Positions 1 to 7,831 of a stretch of 64,000 nt of DNA are shown here, in pieces; the first letter of the stretch is position 1; every line of letters begins with the position of its first letter. The notes below the pieces were generated by a model. It saw nothing but the letters and a program-made list of their open reading frames with translations. It was not told the origin of the DNA and ran no database searches. Location: positions 4,330,001 to 4,394,000 of the forward strand of contig NZ_CP061080.1 of NCBI RefSeq assembly GCF_014495845.1, written 5' to 3'. The translations under genes and the position numbers were made by a program. The stretch is from Aquibium microcysteis (lineage in GTDB: Bacteria > Pseudomonadota > Alphaproteobacteria > Rhizobiales > Rhizobiaceae).

Positions 1-332
1 ATGTCGAACATGAAGCGCGACCAGGCCATGGACGAGTTGTGCATGTTGAAGGTCAGCGCGGTGGCGCCGCAGTACTTGCCGATCTCGGCGCCCACCATGG
101 CGTATTCGTACATCGAATAGCCCCAGCCCCCGAACTCTTCGGGAATGCAGAGGCCGAGAAAGCCTTCCGCCGCGAGGTCCCGGTAGTTCTCGACCGGGAA
201 AGACGCGTCATCGTCGATCGCCTTGGCGCGGGGGGCGAACGTCTCGCGGCCAATCTCGTTGATCAGGCGGAGCTTGTCCTGCACCTCCGGACGGATGCGG
301 GCGATGTCGTAATAGTCGGCAATGTCGCTCAT
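1..332 (-). CDS. Acyl-CoA dehydrogenase, N-terminal part (cut by window edge)
   Basis: The 110 codons visible encode the N-terminal helical domain of an acyl-CoA dehydrogenase, an FAD enzyme that introduces an alpha,beta double bond into acyl-CoA thioesters. Visible family features are the RPEVQDKLR opening helix, the ENYRDLAAEGFLGLCIPEEF segment and the following FGGWGYS loop. The ATG at 332 is preceded by GGAG seven bases upstream. The gene starts 18 bp after the stop of the NicX-like gene and is probably cotranscribed with it. FAD-binding and catalytic residues lie outside the window, so substrate cannot be judged. Confidence 0.85.
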   Translation of the reverse strand, partial: MSDIADYYDIARIRPEVQDKLRLINEIGRETFAPRAKAIDDDASFPVENYRDLAAEGFLGLCIPEEFGGWGYSMYEYAMVGAEIGKYCGATALTFNMHNSSMAWSRFMFD

Positions 333-350
333 GCTTTTCTCCGGAGACTG

Positions 351-1403
351 TCAGGACGCGAGTTCGCCTTGCAGGACGCCGTCCCGGACGACGATCGTTC
401 CGTCCAGCGCGATCGTGCAGTTGCGCATCGGCAGGTCGAAGTGGCCGAGCGTGTAGCGGCCCGCATACTGGTTCGCGCCCGTCGACCACAGGAAGGAGCC
501 GGCCAGCGCGCGGAACTCGACCGCCTGCATGTCGCGCTTGTCGTACATCGCCGCCGAGACCCAGCGCGCACCCGGATGCATGCCCCAGCCGACATGGCTC
601 ATGCCGTAGGCGTTGCGGTCGTTCCAGGCGTCCATGTACTCGCGGAAATGGATCGCATCGATGCCGTCGCCCTTGATCGCGGTGACGAAATCGTCCTCGA
701 CGGTGAAGTCGATGCGGCTGGTCAGCGTCGACTTGAACGTCAGGTTCATATCGCCGACGTCCATGACGATGCGCCCGTTGACGCAGTTCCTGCCGGGAAA
801 GGCGAGGCACAGTCCGCCCGGCCAGTGCGCCACCGAACCTGGAGTCGTGCCGAAGCCGGGCGTACCGCCACAGGGAGCGTCGCGCAGGTCGACGATGAGA
901 TCCGTGCCCACGGCCGAGGTCACGCGCATTTCCCTGGCATCGCGCAACATCTGTATCCCGAGCGCGATTTTCGGGCCGAGTGCGGCCGTCGGCTCGGTCC
1001 GTTCGAGGATCTCGGGATGCTCGTTGCAGACCACGAGGAGCCGCGCGCGTCCGGCAGCCTCGATTTCGGGCCATTCGGGCGCGTGGATCAGACCCTCGAC
1101 GGTACAGTCGACGACGACATCGACCCGCTTCAGTGCTTCGATGACCGGTCGGTTTCCCTGGAGCGCCCAGGACGTGCCGGTGGACTTCACCGGCACCGGG
1201 GCGGTCTGGCGCGGGGTCGGCATCTGGATCATGCAGAACTCGGCGCCCAGGTCGTGCAGGGCGAGTTCCGAAAGATGGATCAGGACCGGGCGCGACTGCG
1301 TCTCCGACAGGAGTGCGACCTGCGTGCCCTTGCCGATGCCGTTCAGCGCGAAGACACGCCGAAAACTGTCCAGCCAGCGTCCTTCGACGCGTTCCTGCAG
1401 CAT
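351..1403 (-). CDS. NicX-like (2,5-dihydroxypyridine 5,6-dioxygenase / M29-like) metalloenzyme
   Basis: A 350-residue protein, the same length as NicX of nicotinate degradation, which opens the ring of 2,5-dihydroxypyridine using iron. The C-terminal half follows NicX closely: the HWPGGL and MDVGDM segments, then MSHVGWGMHP and GHFDLPMRNC. From memory of NicX mutagenesis, its iron ligands are two His and an Asp in these last two motifs; the equivalents here are H270, H321 and D323. The ATG at 1403 gives the family length and has AGGGGA upstream; the frame is open further to about 1496 without a better ribosome site. No nicotinate hydroxylase genes are nearby, so a related but different substrate, or the M29 aminopeptidase-like annotation often given to this fold, remains possible. 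Confidence 0.75.
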   Translation of the reverse strand: MLQERVEGRWLDSFRRVFALNGIGKGTQVALLSETQSRPVLIHLSELALHDLGAEFCMIQMPTPRQTAPVPVKSTGTSWALQGNRPVIEALKRVDVVVDCTVEGLIHAPEWPEIEAAGRARLLVVCNEHPEILERTEPTAALGPKIALGIQMLRDAREMRVTSAVGTDLIVDLRDAPCGGTPGFGTTPGSVAHWPGGLCLAFPGRNCVNGRIVMDVGDMNLTFKSTLTSRIDFTVEDDFVTAIKGDGIDAIHFREYMDAWNDRNAYGMSHVGWGMHPGARWVSAAMYDKRDMQAVEFRALAGSFLWSTGANQYAGRYTLGHFDLPMRNCTIALDGTIVVRDGVLQGELAS

Positions 1404-1441
1404 ACCAGTTCCCCTGTCGACGATCCGTGTTTCCGGATTTC

Positions 1442-1457
1442 TTAACTCGGCAGTTAA
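1442..1457. promoter_or_regulatory. Inverted repeat TTAAC-N6-GTTAA upstream of the NicX-like gene
   Basis: TTAAC at 1442-1446 is followed six bases later by GTTAA at 1453-1457. It lies 39 bp upstream of the NicX-like start codon and overlaps the predicted leftward -10, a normal position for a repressor site. The binding protein is unknown; the neighbouring IclR regulator or an unlinked MarR-type protein are candidates. Confidence 0.4.
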
Positions 1458-1484
1458 ATTTTCGCATTGCCGGTCGCTTGTCAA
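1456..1484 (-). promoter_or_regulatory. Candidate leftward promoter for the NicX-like/acyl-CoA dehydrogenase unit
   Basis: On the minus strand there is a perfect TTGACA (1479-1484), a 17-bp spacer and an AT-rich but poor -10, AAATTT (1456-1461). It is about 55 bp upstream of the start codon at 1403 and is the only consensus -35 in the gap. Confidence 0.4.
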
Positions 1485-1651
1485 TCGGGGTTGCAAAGAT
1501 CACTGCAGTCGATCGTCATCTTCCTTCGCAACCGGGGTCGCTGGCGGGCGCTTCATCGATGCGGACCTCACCGGGCTCGACAAGTTGCGCTCCGCCGAAG
1601 CCGACATGGAAGATCGCTCCGCTCCGGGCAGATGACCGTCGTCGCCTTGGA

Positions 1652-1682
1652 TCAATATTCGAACCGATATTTCGAATATTGA
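1652..1682. promoter_or_regulatory. Perfect 12-bp inverted repeat, candidate IclR operator
   Basis: The arm TCAATATTCGAA (1652-1663) and its exact reverse complement TTCGAATATTGA (1671-1682) are separated by 7 bp. A perfect 12-bp AT-rich arm in such GC-rich DNA is very unlikely by chance. It lies 67 bp upstream of the probable iclR start, where autoregulation and control of the divergent unit could both occur. Confidence 0.65.
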
Positions 1683-1749
1683 CTTGCGAACGGCCGGCCG
1701 TCCTGCCACCCTCTTCGCCGCGATACGAACGTTCGCGGCGGAGGAAACG

Positions 1750-2526
1750 TTGAGCACGGTGGACAAGGCGATGTCGCTGCTCGACCTGTTCAGCATCGAC
1801 ATGCCCGAACTCGGTCTTTCGGAGATCGCGCGGCTGGCCGGCTACGACAAGGCGACGGCGCGGCGGTTGCTGCTGTCGCTGTCCCGCCACGGCTTCGTCG
1901 AGCAAGATGCCGAGACGCGCCAGTATCGTCTGGGGGCCGGCCTGACCCGCCTTGCCCGCATTCGCGAGGCGCGGCTTCCCCTGCTGCAGACCGCACTGCC
2001 GTTTCTGCGCGAACTGGCCGCCACGACGTCGGAGACGGTGCACCTGGCCGAAGCAGGCAACGCATCCCTCCTGACGGTGCTCGTCGAGCATCCCGCGCGG
2101 GCGAACCGCGTCAACGTGAACGTCGGAGAATATCTTCCCCTGCACTCGACCGCGTCGGGCCTCGCCTATCTCGCCCATGCGCGCCCCGAGGCGGTGAAGG
2201 CCGCGCTCGGCAGCCCGCTCACGGCCTTCACCGCGCACACCGTCACAGAGCCGGCAGCCATCCTCAGGGATGTCGAGGCCGCGCGGGCCCGCGGATACTC
2301 CGTCATGGACCAGGGATTCGAGGATGGCGTCTTCAGCGTCGCTGCCGCGATCCTCGGTTCCGGCGGCCATGCCATCGGGACGCTCGCGGTCGCGGCGCCA
2401 GTGGTGCGCACCTCGAAGGCACTGGCTGCCGAGCGCGGACAGGCCGTCGCAGCCGCCGCCCGCCAGATCAGCGAGCGCCTCAGCGGCGAAGGCTTCACCG
2501 CCCTCAGGAACAGGGCGACTGCGTGA
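1750..2526 (+). CDS. IclR-family transcriptional regulator
   Basis: A 258-residue IclR-type regulator with an N-terminal winged helix (LGLSEIARLAGYDKATARRL, about residues 20-40) and a C-terminal effector domain containing LPLHSTASGLAYLA and a GYSVMDQGFEDGV segment. The TTG at 1750 is preferred because GGCGGAGG lies just upstream and the helix-turn-helix then starts at the usual place; the frame is open to another TTG at 1684, which would overlap the operator-like repeat. The stop overlaps the start of the Tm-1-like gene, so the two are translationally coupled. It probably binds the palindrome at 1652-1682 and controls this unit and the divergent one; its ligand is unknown. Confidence 0.88.
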   Translation: MSTVDKAMSLLDLFSIDMPELGLSEIARLAGYDKATARRLLLSLSRHGFVEQDAETRQYRLGAGLTRLARIREARLPLLQTALPFLRELAATTSETVHLAEAGNASLLTVLVEHPARANRVNVNVGEYLPLHSTASGLAYLAHARPEAVKAALGSPLTAFTAHTVTEPAAILRDVEAARARGYSVMDQGFEDGVFSVAAAILGSGGHAIGTLAVAAPVVRTSKALAAERGQAVAAAARQISERLSGEGFTALRNRATA

Positions 2527-3785
2527 TGGGGGAGCAGGAGCGGATGCAGCCGAGAATCCTGGTCATCGGAACCGGCGACACCAAGGCCGACGAACTCGCG
2601 TTCATGCGCATGACGATCGCGCAGGCCGGCGGCCTGCCGCTGATGCTCGACGTCAGCGTGCTGGGCGACCCGCCCTACCAGCCCGATTTCGACAAGCATG
2701 CGGTGGCGGCCGAAGGCGGCTCGACCATTCCGGCGATCGTCGCGCTGGGCGACGAGAACGCCGCCATGACGGCGATGGCCGCCGGTGCCTCGGCCCTCAC
2801 GAGACGACTCCACGACGAGAGCCGCATCGACGGCGTCATTGCCCTTGGCGGGACGATGGGCACCGATCTCGCTCTCGACGTCGCCCTCGCGCTGCCCCTG
2901 GGCGTCCCGAAATTCGTCGTCTCCACCATTGCCTTTTCACACCTCGTCCCGCCGGACCGCATCGCGACCGACCTGATGATGATCCTCTGGGCCGGCGGGC
3001 TCTACGGACTGAATTCGACCTGCCGGGCGGTGCTGTCGCAGGCCTGCGGCGCCGTCGTCGGTGCCGCGCGCACGGCGGAGCGCCCCGACCTCCGGCGTCC
3101 CGTCGTCGCGATCAGTTCGCTGGGCAAGAGCTGCCTCACCTACATGGTGCCGCTGAAGCCGGAACTGGAGAAGCGCGGCTACGAGGTGGTGATCTTTCAC
3201 ACCACGGGGATGGGCGGCCGCGCCCTGGAAGCGATCGCCGCACAGCGCGGTTTCGCCGCCGTGCTGGATTTCAGTCTCCAGGAACTGGCCAACCACCTGT
3301 CAGGCTCGGTGGTCACGTCCGGCGCCGACCGGCTTGAGAGTGCCGGCCGGGCCGGCGTCCCGCAGATCGTCGCGCCGGGCGCCATCGACATGGTCGACTT
3401 TCCGACCTGGCAGCCGGTGCCCTCGCGGTTCGACGGACGCCCCTACCATGCGCACAACCGGCTGCTGGCGTCGGTGACCAGCGACGGCGAGGGTCGCCGC
3501 GCTATTGCCCGCGCGATCGGCGCCAAGCTCGCCGCGGCCGCCGGGCCGACGGCCTTCATCCTGCCGGCCGGCGGCATCCAGCAGTGGGACCAGGTGGGCG
3601 AGCCCCTGCACGAGCCGGACGCGACGGCGGCCTTCGTCGACGAGATGCGCCGGAGCGTGCCCGGCTCCATCGTCTTCCGTGAGATTGCAGGGCACATCAA
3701 CGACGACGAATTCGTCGCAGCCGCCCTGGACATCTTCGACCGCTGGGCGGCCGAAGGCATCATCGCCGCCGGGGTGCCGTCGTGA
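2526..3785 (+). CDS. Tm-1-like ATP-binding domain protein (UPF0261)
   Basis: A 419-residue protein of the UPF0261/Tm-1 family, named after the nucleotide-binding N-terminal domain of the tomato resistance protein Tm-1. It has the typical N-terminal ILVIGTGDTKADEL, the central IALGGTMGTDLA and STIAFSHLVPPD segments, and a C-terminal domain with GGIQQWDQVGEPLHEPDA. The family's reaction is not established; bacterial members recur in catabolic operons. The ATG at 2526 overlaps the iclR TGA; a GTG one codon earlier and an ATG at 2544 behind AGGAG are alternatives. Its place between a regulator and two metabolic enzymes suggests a role in the same pathway. Confidence 0.85.
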   Translation: MGEQERMQPRILVIGTGDTKADELAFMRMTIAQAGGLPLMLDVSVLGDPPYQPDFDKHAVAAEGGSTIPAIVALGDENAAMTAMAAGASALTRRLHDESRIDGVIALGGTMGTDLALDVALALPLGVPKFVVSTIAFSHLVPPDRIATDLMMILWAGGLYGLNSTCRAVLSQACGAVVGAARTAERPDLRRPVVAISSLGKSCLTYMVPLKPELEKRGYEVVIFHTTGMGGRALEAIAAQRGFAAVLDFSLQELANHLSGSVVTSGADRLESAGRAGVPQIVAPGAIDMVDFPTWQPVPSRFDGRPYHAHNRLLASVTSDGEGRRAIARAIGAKLAAAAGPTAFILPAGGIQQWDQVGEPLHEPDATAAFVDEMRRSVPGSIVFREIAGHINDDEFVAAALDIFDRWAAEGIIAAGVPS

Positions 3786-3812
3786 ACGACCCCCGGGGTG
3801 CCGTCGTGAACG
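3769..3812. repeat. Tandem 20-bp direct repeat across the Tm-1-like/HAD junction
   Basis: CCGGGGTGCCGTCGTGAACG occurs at 3769-3788 and again at 3793-3812, an offset of 24 bp (eight codons). Each copy carries a GTG start codon in the same frame, so the duplication gives the HAD gene two equivalent candidate starts. Confidence 0.85.
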
Positions 3813-4501
3813 CGCCGTCCGCGCTCGTGCTCGATTTCGGCGGCGTGGTCACCCGCACGCTGTTCGAGACGCACCGGCAGTCGGAGGCCGCGCTCGGCCT
3901 GCCGCCCGGCAGCCTGACCTGGCGCGGCCCCTTCGCGCCGGAGACCGACGCCCTCTGGCGGCGCATGCAGGCCGACGAGATCAGCGAGCGCGACTACTGG
4001 ATGGAACGGACCCGCGAGGTGGGGCGGCTGGTGGGCGAGGCGTGGTCCGCCATGGAGACCTTCGTCCGGCGCGCCCGTGGCGCCGATCCGGAGGCGATCG
4101 TCCGGCCGGAGGCCGACGCGGCGATCCGCATCGCCCATGCGGCCGGCATCCGGCTCGCCATCCTGTCGAACGAGCTCGACCTGTTCTACGGCGCCGATTT
4201 CCGGCAGCGGCTCCCGCTGCTGTCGCTGTTCGATCCGATCGTCGACGCGACCCATACCGGCATCCTCAAGCCCGACCCGCGCGCCTACGCCGCCGTGGCG
4301 GACGCCCTCGGCGTGCCGGCCTCGTCCTGCGTCTTCGTCGACGACCAGGCGCGCAACGTCGCCGGTGCTGTCCGGGCCGGCATGCGCGCCGTCCAGTTCG
4401 AGGTGCGCGATCCGCACCATTCCTTCAGCGAGGCGCTCGCCCATTTCGGGTTAGCCCTCGACCTGCCCGAAAGCGTCGCCGAGAGGACGGACCATGCGTG
4501 A
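3782..4501 (+). CDS. HAD-superfamily hydrolase
   Basis: A 239-residue HAD phosphatase-like hydrolase with all four motifs: the nucleophile in LVLDFGGVVT (D18), the Ser in LAILSNEL, the Lys in GILKPDPRAY, and the acidic pair in CVFVDDQARNV. The cap sequence is of the subfamily I type. The GTG at 3782 overlaps the previous stop; a second GTG at 3806, created by the 24-bp duplication, would give 231 residues with the nucleophile nearer the N terminus, as is more usual. Its end overlaps the aminotransferase start by 8 bp. Substrate is unknown; it may dephosphorylate or dehalogenate a pathway intermediate. Confidence 0.85.
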   Translation: MNDPRGAVVNAPSALVLDFGGVVTRTLFETHRQSEAALGLPPGSLTWRGPFAPETDALWRRMQADEISERDYWMERTREVGRLVGEAWSAMETFVRRARGADPEAIVRPEADAAIRIAHAAGIRLAILSNELDLFYGADFRQRLPLLSLFDPIVDATHTGILKPDPRAYAAVADALGVPASSCVFVDDQARNVAGAVRAGMRAVQFEVRDPHHSFSEALAHFGLALDLPESVAERTDHA

Positions 4502-5843
4502 CACGAACTTCCTCGCCGAGAACAATGCCCGGCAGATCTGGCACCCGATGGCGCATCCGGCCGAGATGCGCAGCCAGCCGCCGCGCGTCATCATGAAGGG
4601 CGAAGGCGCCCATGTGACCGATCTGGAAGGCCGCACGGTGCTCGACGCGGTCGGCGGCCTCTGGAACGTCAATCTCGGCTACAGCTGCGACCCCATCAAG
4701 CAGGCGATCGCCGCCCAGCTCGACGCGCTGCCCTATTATTCCGGCTTCCGCGGAACCTCCACGGGTCCGTCGATCGAACTCGCCTGGGAACTGACGCAGT
4801 GGTTCGAGCCGGAAGGGATGACGCGCGCCTTCTTCACGTCCGGCGGGTCGGATTCCGTCGAGACCGCGCTGCGCCTCGCCCGCCAGTACTGGAAGATCCG
4901 CGGCCAGGCCGACCGCACCAAGTTCATCGCGCTCAAGAAGGGATACCACGGCACGCATTTCGGCGGCGCCTCGGTCAACGGCAACGCCAACTTCCGCCGC
5001 AACTACGAACCGCTGCTGCCCGGCGTCTTCCATGTCCCGGCGCCCTACGCCTACCGCAATCCCTTCGACGAGTCGGATCCCGAGACGCTGGCCAGGCTGT
5101 GCATCCGCGCCCTCGAGGACGAGATCGCCTTCCAGGGCGGCGACACGATCGCCGCCTTCATCATGGAGCCGGTGCTCGGCGCGGGCGGCGTGATCGTTCC
5201 GCACGAGAGCTTCATGCCGCAGGTGCGCGCGGTCTGCGACAGGCACGAGATCCTGCTGATCGCCGACGAGGTCGTCACCGGCTTCGGCCGGACGGGCGCC
5301 TGGTCCGGTTCGAGGCTCTCCGGCGTGAAGCCGGACATGATGACCATCGCCAAGGCCATCACCTCCGGCTACTTCCCGCTCGGCGCGACGATGATCGGCG
5401 GCAGGGTCGCCGACATCTTCGAAGCCGACAGGACCAGCTTCGGCGCCATCGGCCACGGCTACACCTATTCCGGCCATCCCGTCGGCTGTGCCGCGGGCAT
5501 CGCGGCACTCGCCGAGACGCGCCGGCTGAAGCTGGACGAGAACGCCGCGGCCCGGGGCCTGGAACTCGCCGAGGCGCTGGAAGACCTGAAGCGCCGGCAC
5601 GCGGTCGTCGGCGACGTCCGCTATAAGGGCCTGATGGCCGCCCTGGAACTGGTGTCCGACCGCGCCTCCCGCAAGCTGGCCGACAAGGCCGTGATGAAGC
5701 GCGTGGCGGACGCGGCCTACGACGCCGGCGTCATGCTGCGCGTGTCCGGTTCCAACATCATCCTGTCACCGCCGCTGATCCTGACGGCCGAACAGGTGCG
5801 GACCATTAGCGCATCGCTCGACGCCGGTCTCGCGGCCGCCTGA
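4494..5843 (+). CDS. Class III (omega-amino acid:pyruvate type) aminotransferase
   Basis: A 449-residue fold-type I PLP aminotransferase of class III. Visible are the substrate-side DAVGGLWNVNLGY, the phosphate-binding TSGGSDSVETALRLAR, the DEVVTGFGRTG motif with its cofactor-binding Asp, and the PLP Schiff-base lysine K287 in TIAKAITSGY. It belongs to the omega-amino acid--pyruvate group, which moves amino groups from beta-alanine, GABA or other terminal amines to pyruvate. It overlaps the HAD gene by 8 bp and is last in the IclR/Tm-1/HAD unit. No convincing terminator is seen in the 150 bp before the convergent PgpA-like gene. Confidence 0.9.
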   Translation: MRDTNFLAENNARQIWHPMAHPAEMRSQPPRVIMKGEGAHVTDLEGRTVLDAVGGLWNVNLGYSCDPIKQAIAAQLDALPYYSGFRGTSTGPSIELAWELTQWFEPEGMTRAFFTSGGSDSVETALRLARQYWKIRGQADRTKFIALKKGYHGTHFGGASVNGNANFRRNYEPLLPGVFHVPAPYAYRNPFDESDPETLARLCIRALEDEIAFQGGDTIAAFIMEPVLGAGGVIVPHESFMPQVRAVCDRHEILLIADEVVTGFGRTGAWSGSRLSGVKPDMMTIAKAITSGYFPLGATMIGGRVADIFEADRTSFGAIGHGYTYSGHPVGCAAGIAALAETRRLKLDENAAARGLELAEALEDLKRRHAVVGDVRYKGLMAALELVSDRASRKLADKAVMKRVADAAYDAGVMLRVSGSNIILSPPLILTAEQVRTISASLDAGLAAA

Positions 5844-5996
5844 GACGGCCGGGCTGCCCGACCCCTCCCGAGCCCGCCCGTTCTTGTCGCTGGCGGACGG
5901 GAAGGGCGTCCCGCGCTCGTCGGGGTGGGCGTGCCCGGGAGCCAGGCGCGCGGTGGTTCGTCCCGACGACAAGTCCCCGGTTGCCGGGCCTCGGCT

Positions 5997-6524
5997 TCAC
6001 CCCGAACGAGGTTCGACCATGCCGATCCGGCGTCCGGCCGCCGCGACCAGCAGGACCGCGATGCCGAGCGGGACCGCCACCGCCAGATCGTCCAGCATCA
6101 CCCCGTACCCGCCGGGGACACCCTCGACGAGGTGGAAGGGCCATGGCTTCAGCCGGTCCAGGGCGAGGAACGCCACGGCGAAGCATCCGGCGGCCCACCA
6201 TCCGGTCCGGCCGATCAGCGCGATGCCCGCAAGGTAGGCTGCGACTTCGTCGACCACGATGCGCCGATCGTCCTTGATGGCGGTCAGCGCTTCCCAGGAG
6301 TGGGCCGCCCAGGTTCCGGTCAAGCCGACCAGGAGCGTGACGACGAGGAGCAGGATCGGCGAGCGGCGGGAGAGCATGACGGCCAGCGGAACGACGCTCG
6401 CGACCGCCAGACCGGCGCGCAGCGGCTCGACCAGGCCCATGCCGAACCAGCTGCCGACGACGATCACCGGATCGAGCAGGGAGACGCTCTCCGGAAGGAC
6501 GGCGATGTGGAGGGACGGAACCAT
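5997..6524 (-). CDS. pgpA: PgpA-like phosphatidylglycerophosphatase, diverged
   Basis: A 175-residue membrane protein resembling PgpA, which dephosphorylates phosphatidylglycerophosphate at the inner membrane. Supporting segments are PVIVVGSWFGMGLVEP near the N terminus, RRIVVDEVAAYLAG in the middle, and KPWPF followed by GGYGVMLDD in the C-terminal half, with three or four hydrophobic segments. The usual APGT motif after the first helix is replaced by RAGLAV, so this copy is unusual and may be a divergent paralogue. The ATG at 6524 has only a weak ribosome site; the frame remains open upstream but that sequence does not look like PgpA. It is an outlier among the catabolic genes. Confidence 0.65.
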   Translation of the reverse strand: MVPSLHIAVLPESVSLLDPVIVVGSWFGMGLVEPLRAGLAVASVVPLAVMLSRRSPILLLVVTLLVGLTGTWAAHSWEALTAIKDDRRIVVDEVAAYLAGIALIGRTGWWAAGCFAVAFLALDRLKPWPFHLVEGVPGGYGVMLDDLAVAVPLGIAVLLVAAAGRRIGMVEPRSG

Positions 6525-6767
6525 GTCTTGCCCGCGACGGTGAGATGCGCCCGACCATATGGTGCGCGACTGTCCGAAACCCAAGCGGCGCGTCGTCGCG
6601 CGTTCCGCCGCCTTTCGCGGGGCCGGGACGGCAATGGTCGGTCCGGAATATCTCGCTGCGACTGGGCGCACCGTCTTTTCGCGCACCCGAGCCGCTTGCG
6701 ATCGATGGGGTTCGGCAGGATCCGGACCGGGGCTGAAGAGGCCGTGCCGGTTCCACCCGTCAGCGGA

Positions 6768-6796
6768 TTGACCGCACGGCAAGTGTATCGTATATT
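6768..6796 (+). promoter_or_regulatory. Sigma-70 promoter of the TRAP/hyu operon
   Basis: TTGACC (6768-6773), a 17-bp spacer and TATATT (6791-6796) form one of the best sigma-70 promoters in the window. The predicted start point is near 6803, about 37 bp ahead of the binding-protein ATG. Confidence 0.7.
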
Positions 6797-6803
6797 GCAA
6801 TGG

Positions 6804-6822
6804 TGTTTCTATATATGAAACA
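6804..6822. promoter_or_regulatory. Operator-like repeat TGTTTC-N7-GAAACA at the TRAP transcription start
   Basis: The 6-bp arms (6804-6809, 6817-6822) flank TATATAT and cover the predicted transcription start, the position expected of a repressor site. The half-sites resemble those of KdgR/IclR-type regulators. The IclR gene inside this operon (9783) is the natural candidate. Confidence 0.6.
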
Positions 6823-6839
6823 AAAGGGAGGAATGCAAC

Positions 6840-7823
6840 ATGAATATTCGCAGCGGCCTTCTCGCCGCACTCGTCCTGCTCGCCCCGGGCGCCGCGTTCG
6901 CGCAGGATGTCACGCTGAAGTTCGGACACGCCGCGGCGTCGAGCCACCTGTTCCAGAACGGGCTGGTCATGTTTGCCGACAAGGTCGCCGAAAAGACCGG
7001 GGGCAAGGTCAAGATCGAGGTGTTCGGCGATCGCCAGCTCGGCGACGACAAGCAGCTTCTCGAAGGGATCCAGCTCGGAACCATCGACGGCGCCCTGGTC
7101 TCGGTGCCGACGATTCCGCTGACGCTGAACGCCCCCGCCTTCGACGCGCTGCAGCTGCCGTTCCTGGTGCCGAGCTACGACAAGATGGCGGAAGTGCTCT
7201 CCTCCGACGTCGGCCAGCAGATGCTGGACTCGCTGGGGACGACCGGCATCAAGGGCCTCGGCTACATCGAGGCCGGCCAGCGCCACTTCCTGTCCCGCAC
7301 CAAGGCGGTCAAATCGGTCGCGGACTTCGCGGGGCTCAAGACGCGCATCGTTCCCACGCCGCTGCACAAGGCGATCTGGGAAGCCGTGGGCACGAACCCC
7401 ATCGGCATGGCCTATGGCGAGATTTTCTCGGCGCTGGAGACCGGCACCATCGACGCGGTGGAGATCAACCTGTCGTCCGCCTATGCCGAGAGCTTCTACG
7501 AGGCCGCCAAGAACGCGACGCTGACCGGCCACTATTTCTGGCCGGGCGTGCTGATGATGGGCGGACCCAAGTTCGACAGCCTGCCGGATGACGTGAAGAC
7601 CGCCATCGTCGCGGCCGGGCACGAGGTCATCGCGGAGCACTACGCGCTTGCGCGGGACCAGGAGGCCGAGATCGCCAGGAAGCTGGAAGAGAAGGGTGTC
7701 ACCATCTCGAAGCTCGACGATCTCGAGGAAATGCAGGCTCGCATGAAGCCGGTCTTCGACTCCTGGCTCGCCAAGGATCCGCTGATCCAGAGCTTCGTCG
7801 ACGCCGTGCGTCAGTCGAACTGA
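6840..7823 (+). CDS. TRAP transporter solute-binding protein (DctP family)
   Basis: A 327-residue periplasmic binding protein of the TRAP DctP family. Residues 1-21 form a signal peptide ending in AAFA before QDVTLKF. Family segments include LKFGHAAASSHLFQNG, LEGIQLGTIDGALVS, the conserved Arg region KTRIVPTPLHKAIWEAVG that in relatives contacts a substrate carboxylate, and AYGEIFSALETGTIDAVE. The ATG at 6840 is preceded by GGGAGG. It is first in the operon behind a strong promoter and is separated from the permease genes by a stable hairpin, matching the higher demand for binding protein. The ligand cannot be read from sequence; an organic acid or cyclic amide is likely. Confidence 0.93.
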   Translation: MNIRSGLLAALVLLAPGAAFAQDVTLKFGHAAASSHLFQNGLVMFADKVAEKTGGKVKIEVFGDRQLGDDKQLLEGIQLGTIDGALVSVPTIPLTLNAPAFDALQLPFLVPSYDKMAEVLSSDVGQQMLDSLGTTGIKGLGYIEAGQRHFLSRTKAVKSVADFAGLKTRIVPTPLHKAIWEAVGTNPIGMAYGEIFSALETGTIDAVEINLSSAYAESFYEAAKNATLTGHYFWPGVLMMGGPKFDSLPDDVKTAIVAAGHEVIAEHYALARDQEAEIARKLEEKGVTISKLDDLEEMQARMKPVFDSWLAKDPLIQSFVDAVRQSN

Positions 7824-7831
7824 GCTAAGCC

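Larger units (their letters stand above)
1404..1749. other. Divergent regulatory gap between the NicX-like gene and iclR
   Basis: This 346-bp gap separates two divergent transcription units. It holds a TTGACA -35 for the leftward gene, a TTAAC-N6-GTTAA repeat, and a perfect 12-bp inverted repeat close to the rightward IclR gene; each has its own entry. A few short open frames cross it but none resembles a protein, and no further gene is seen. Confidence 0.7.
6525..6839. other. Control gap between the PgpA-like gene and the TRAP operon
   Basis: The 315-bp gap is divergent. Its right end carries a strong sigma-70 promoter and an operator-like repeat for the TRAP operon, entered separately. The left 240 bp show no recognisable gene, and no clear promoter for the leftward PgpA-like gene was found. 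Confidence 0.6.

Noticed and set aside
5844..5996. Terminator between the convergent aminotransferase and PgpA-like genes
   Set aside because: Only short, competing GC stems and no T-rich tract could be found.
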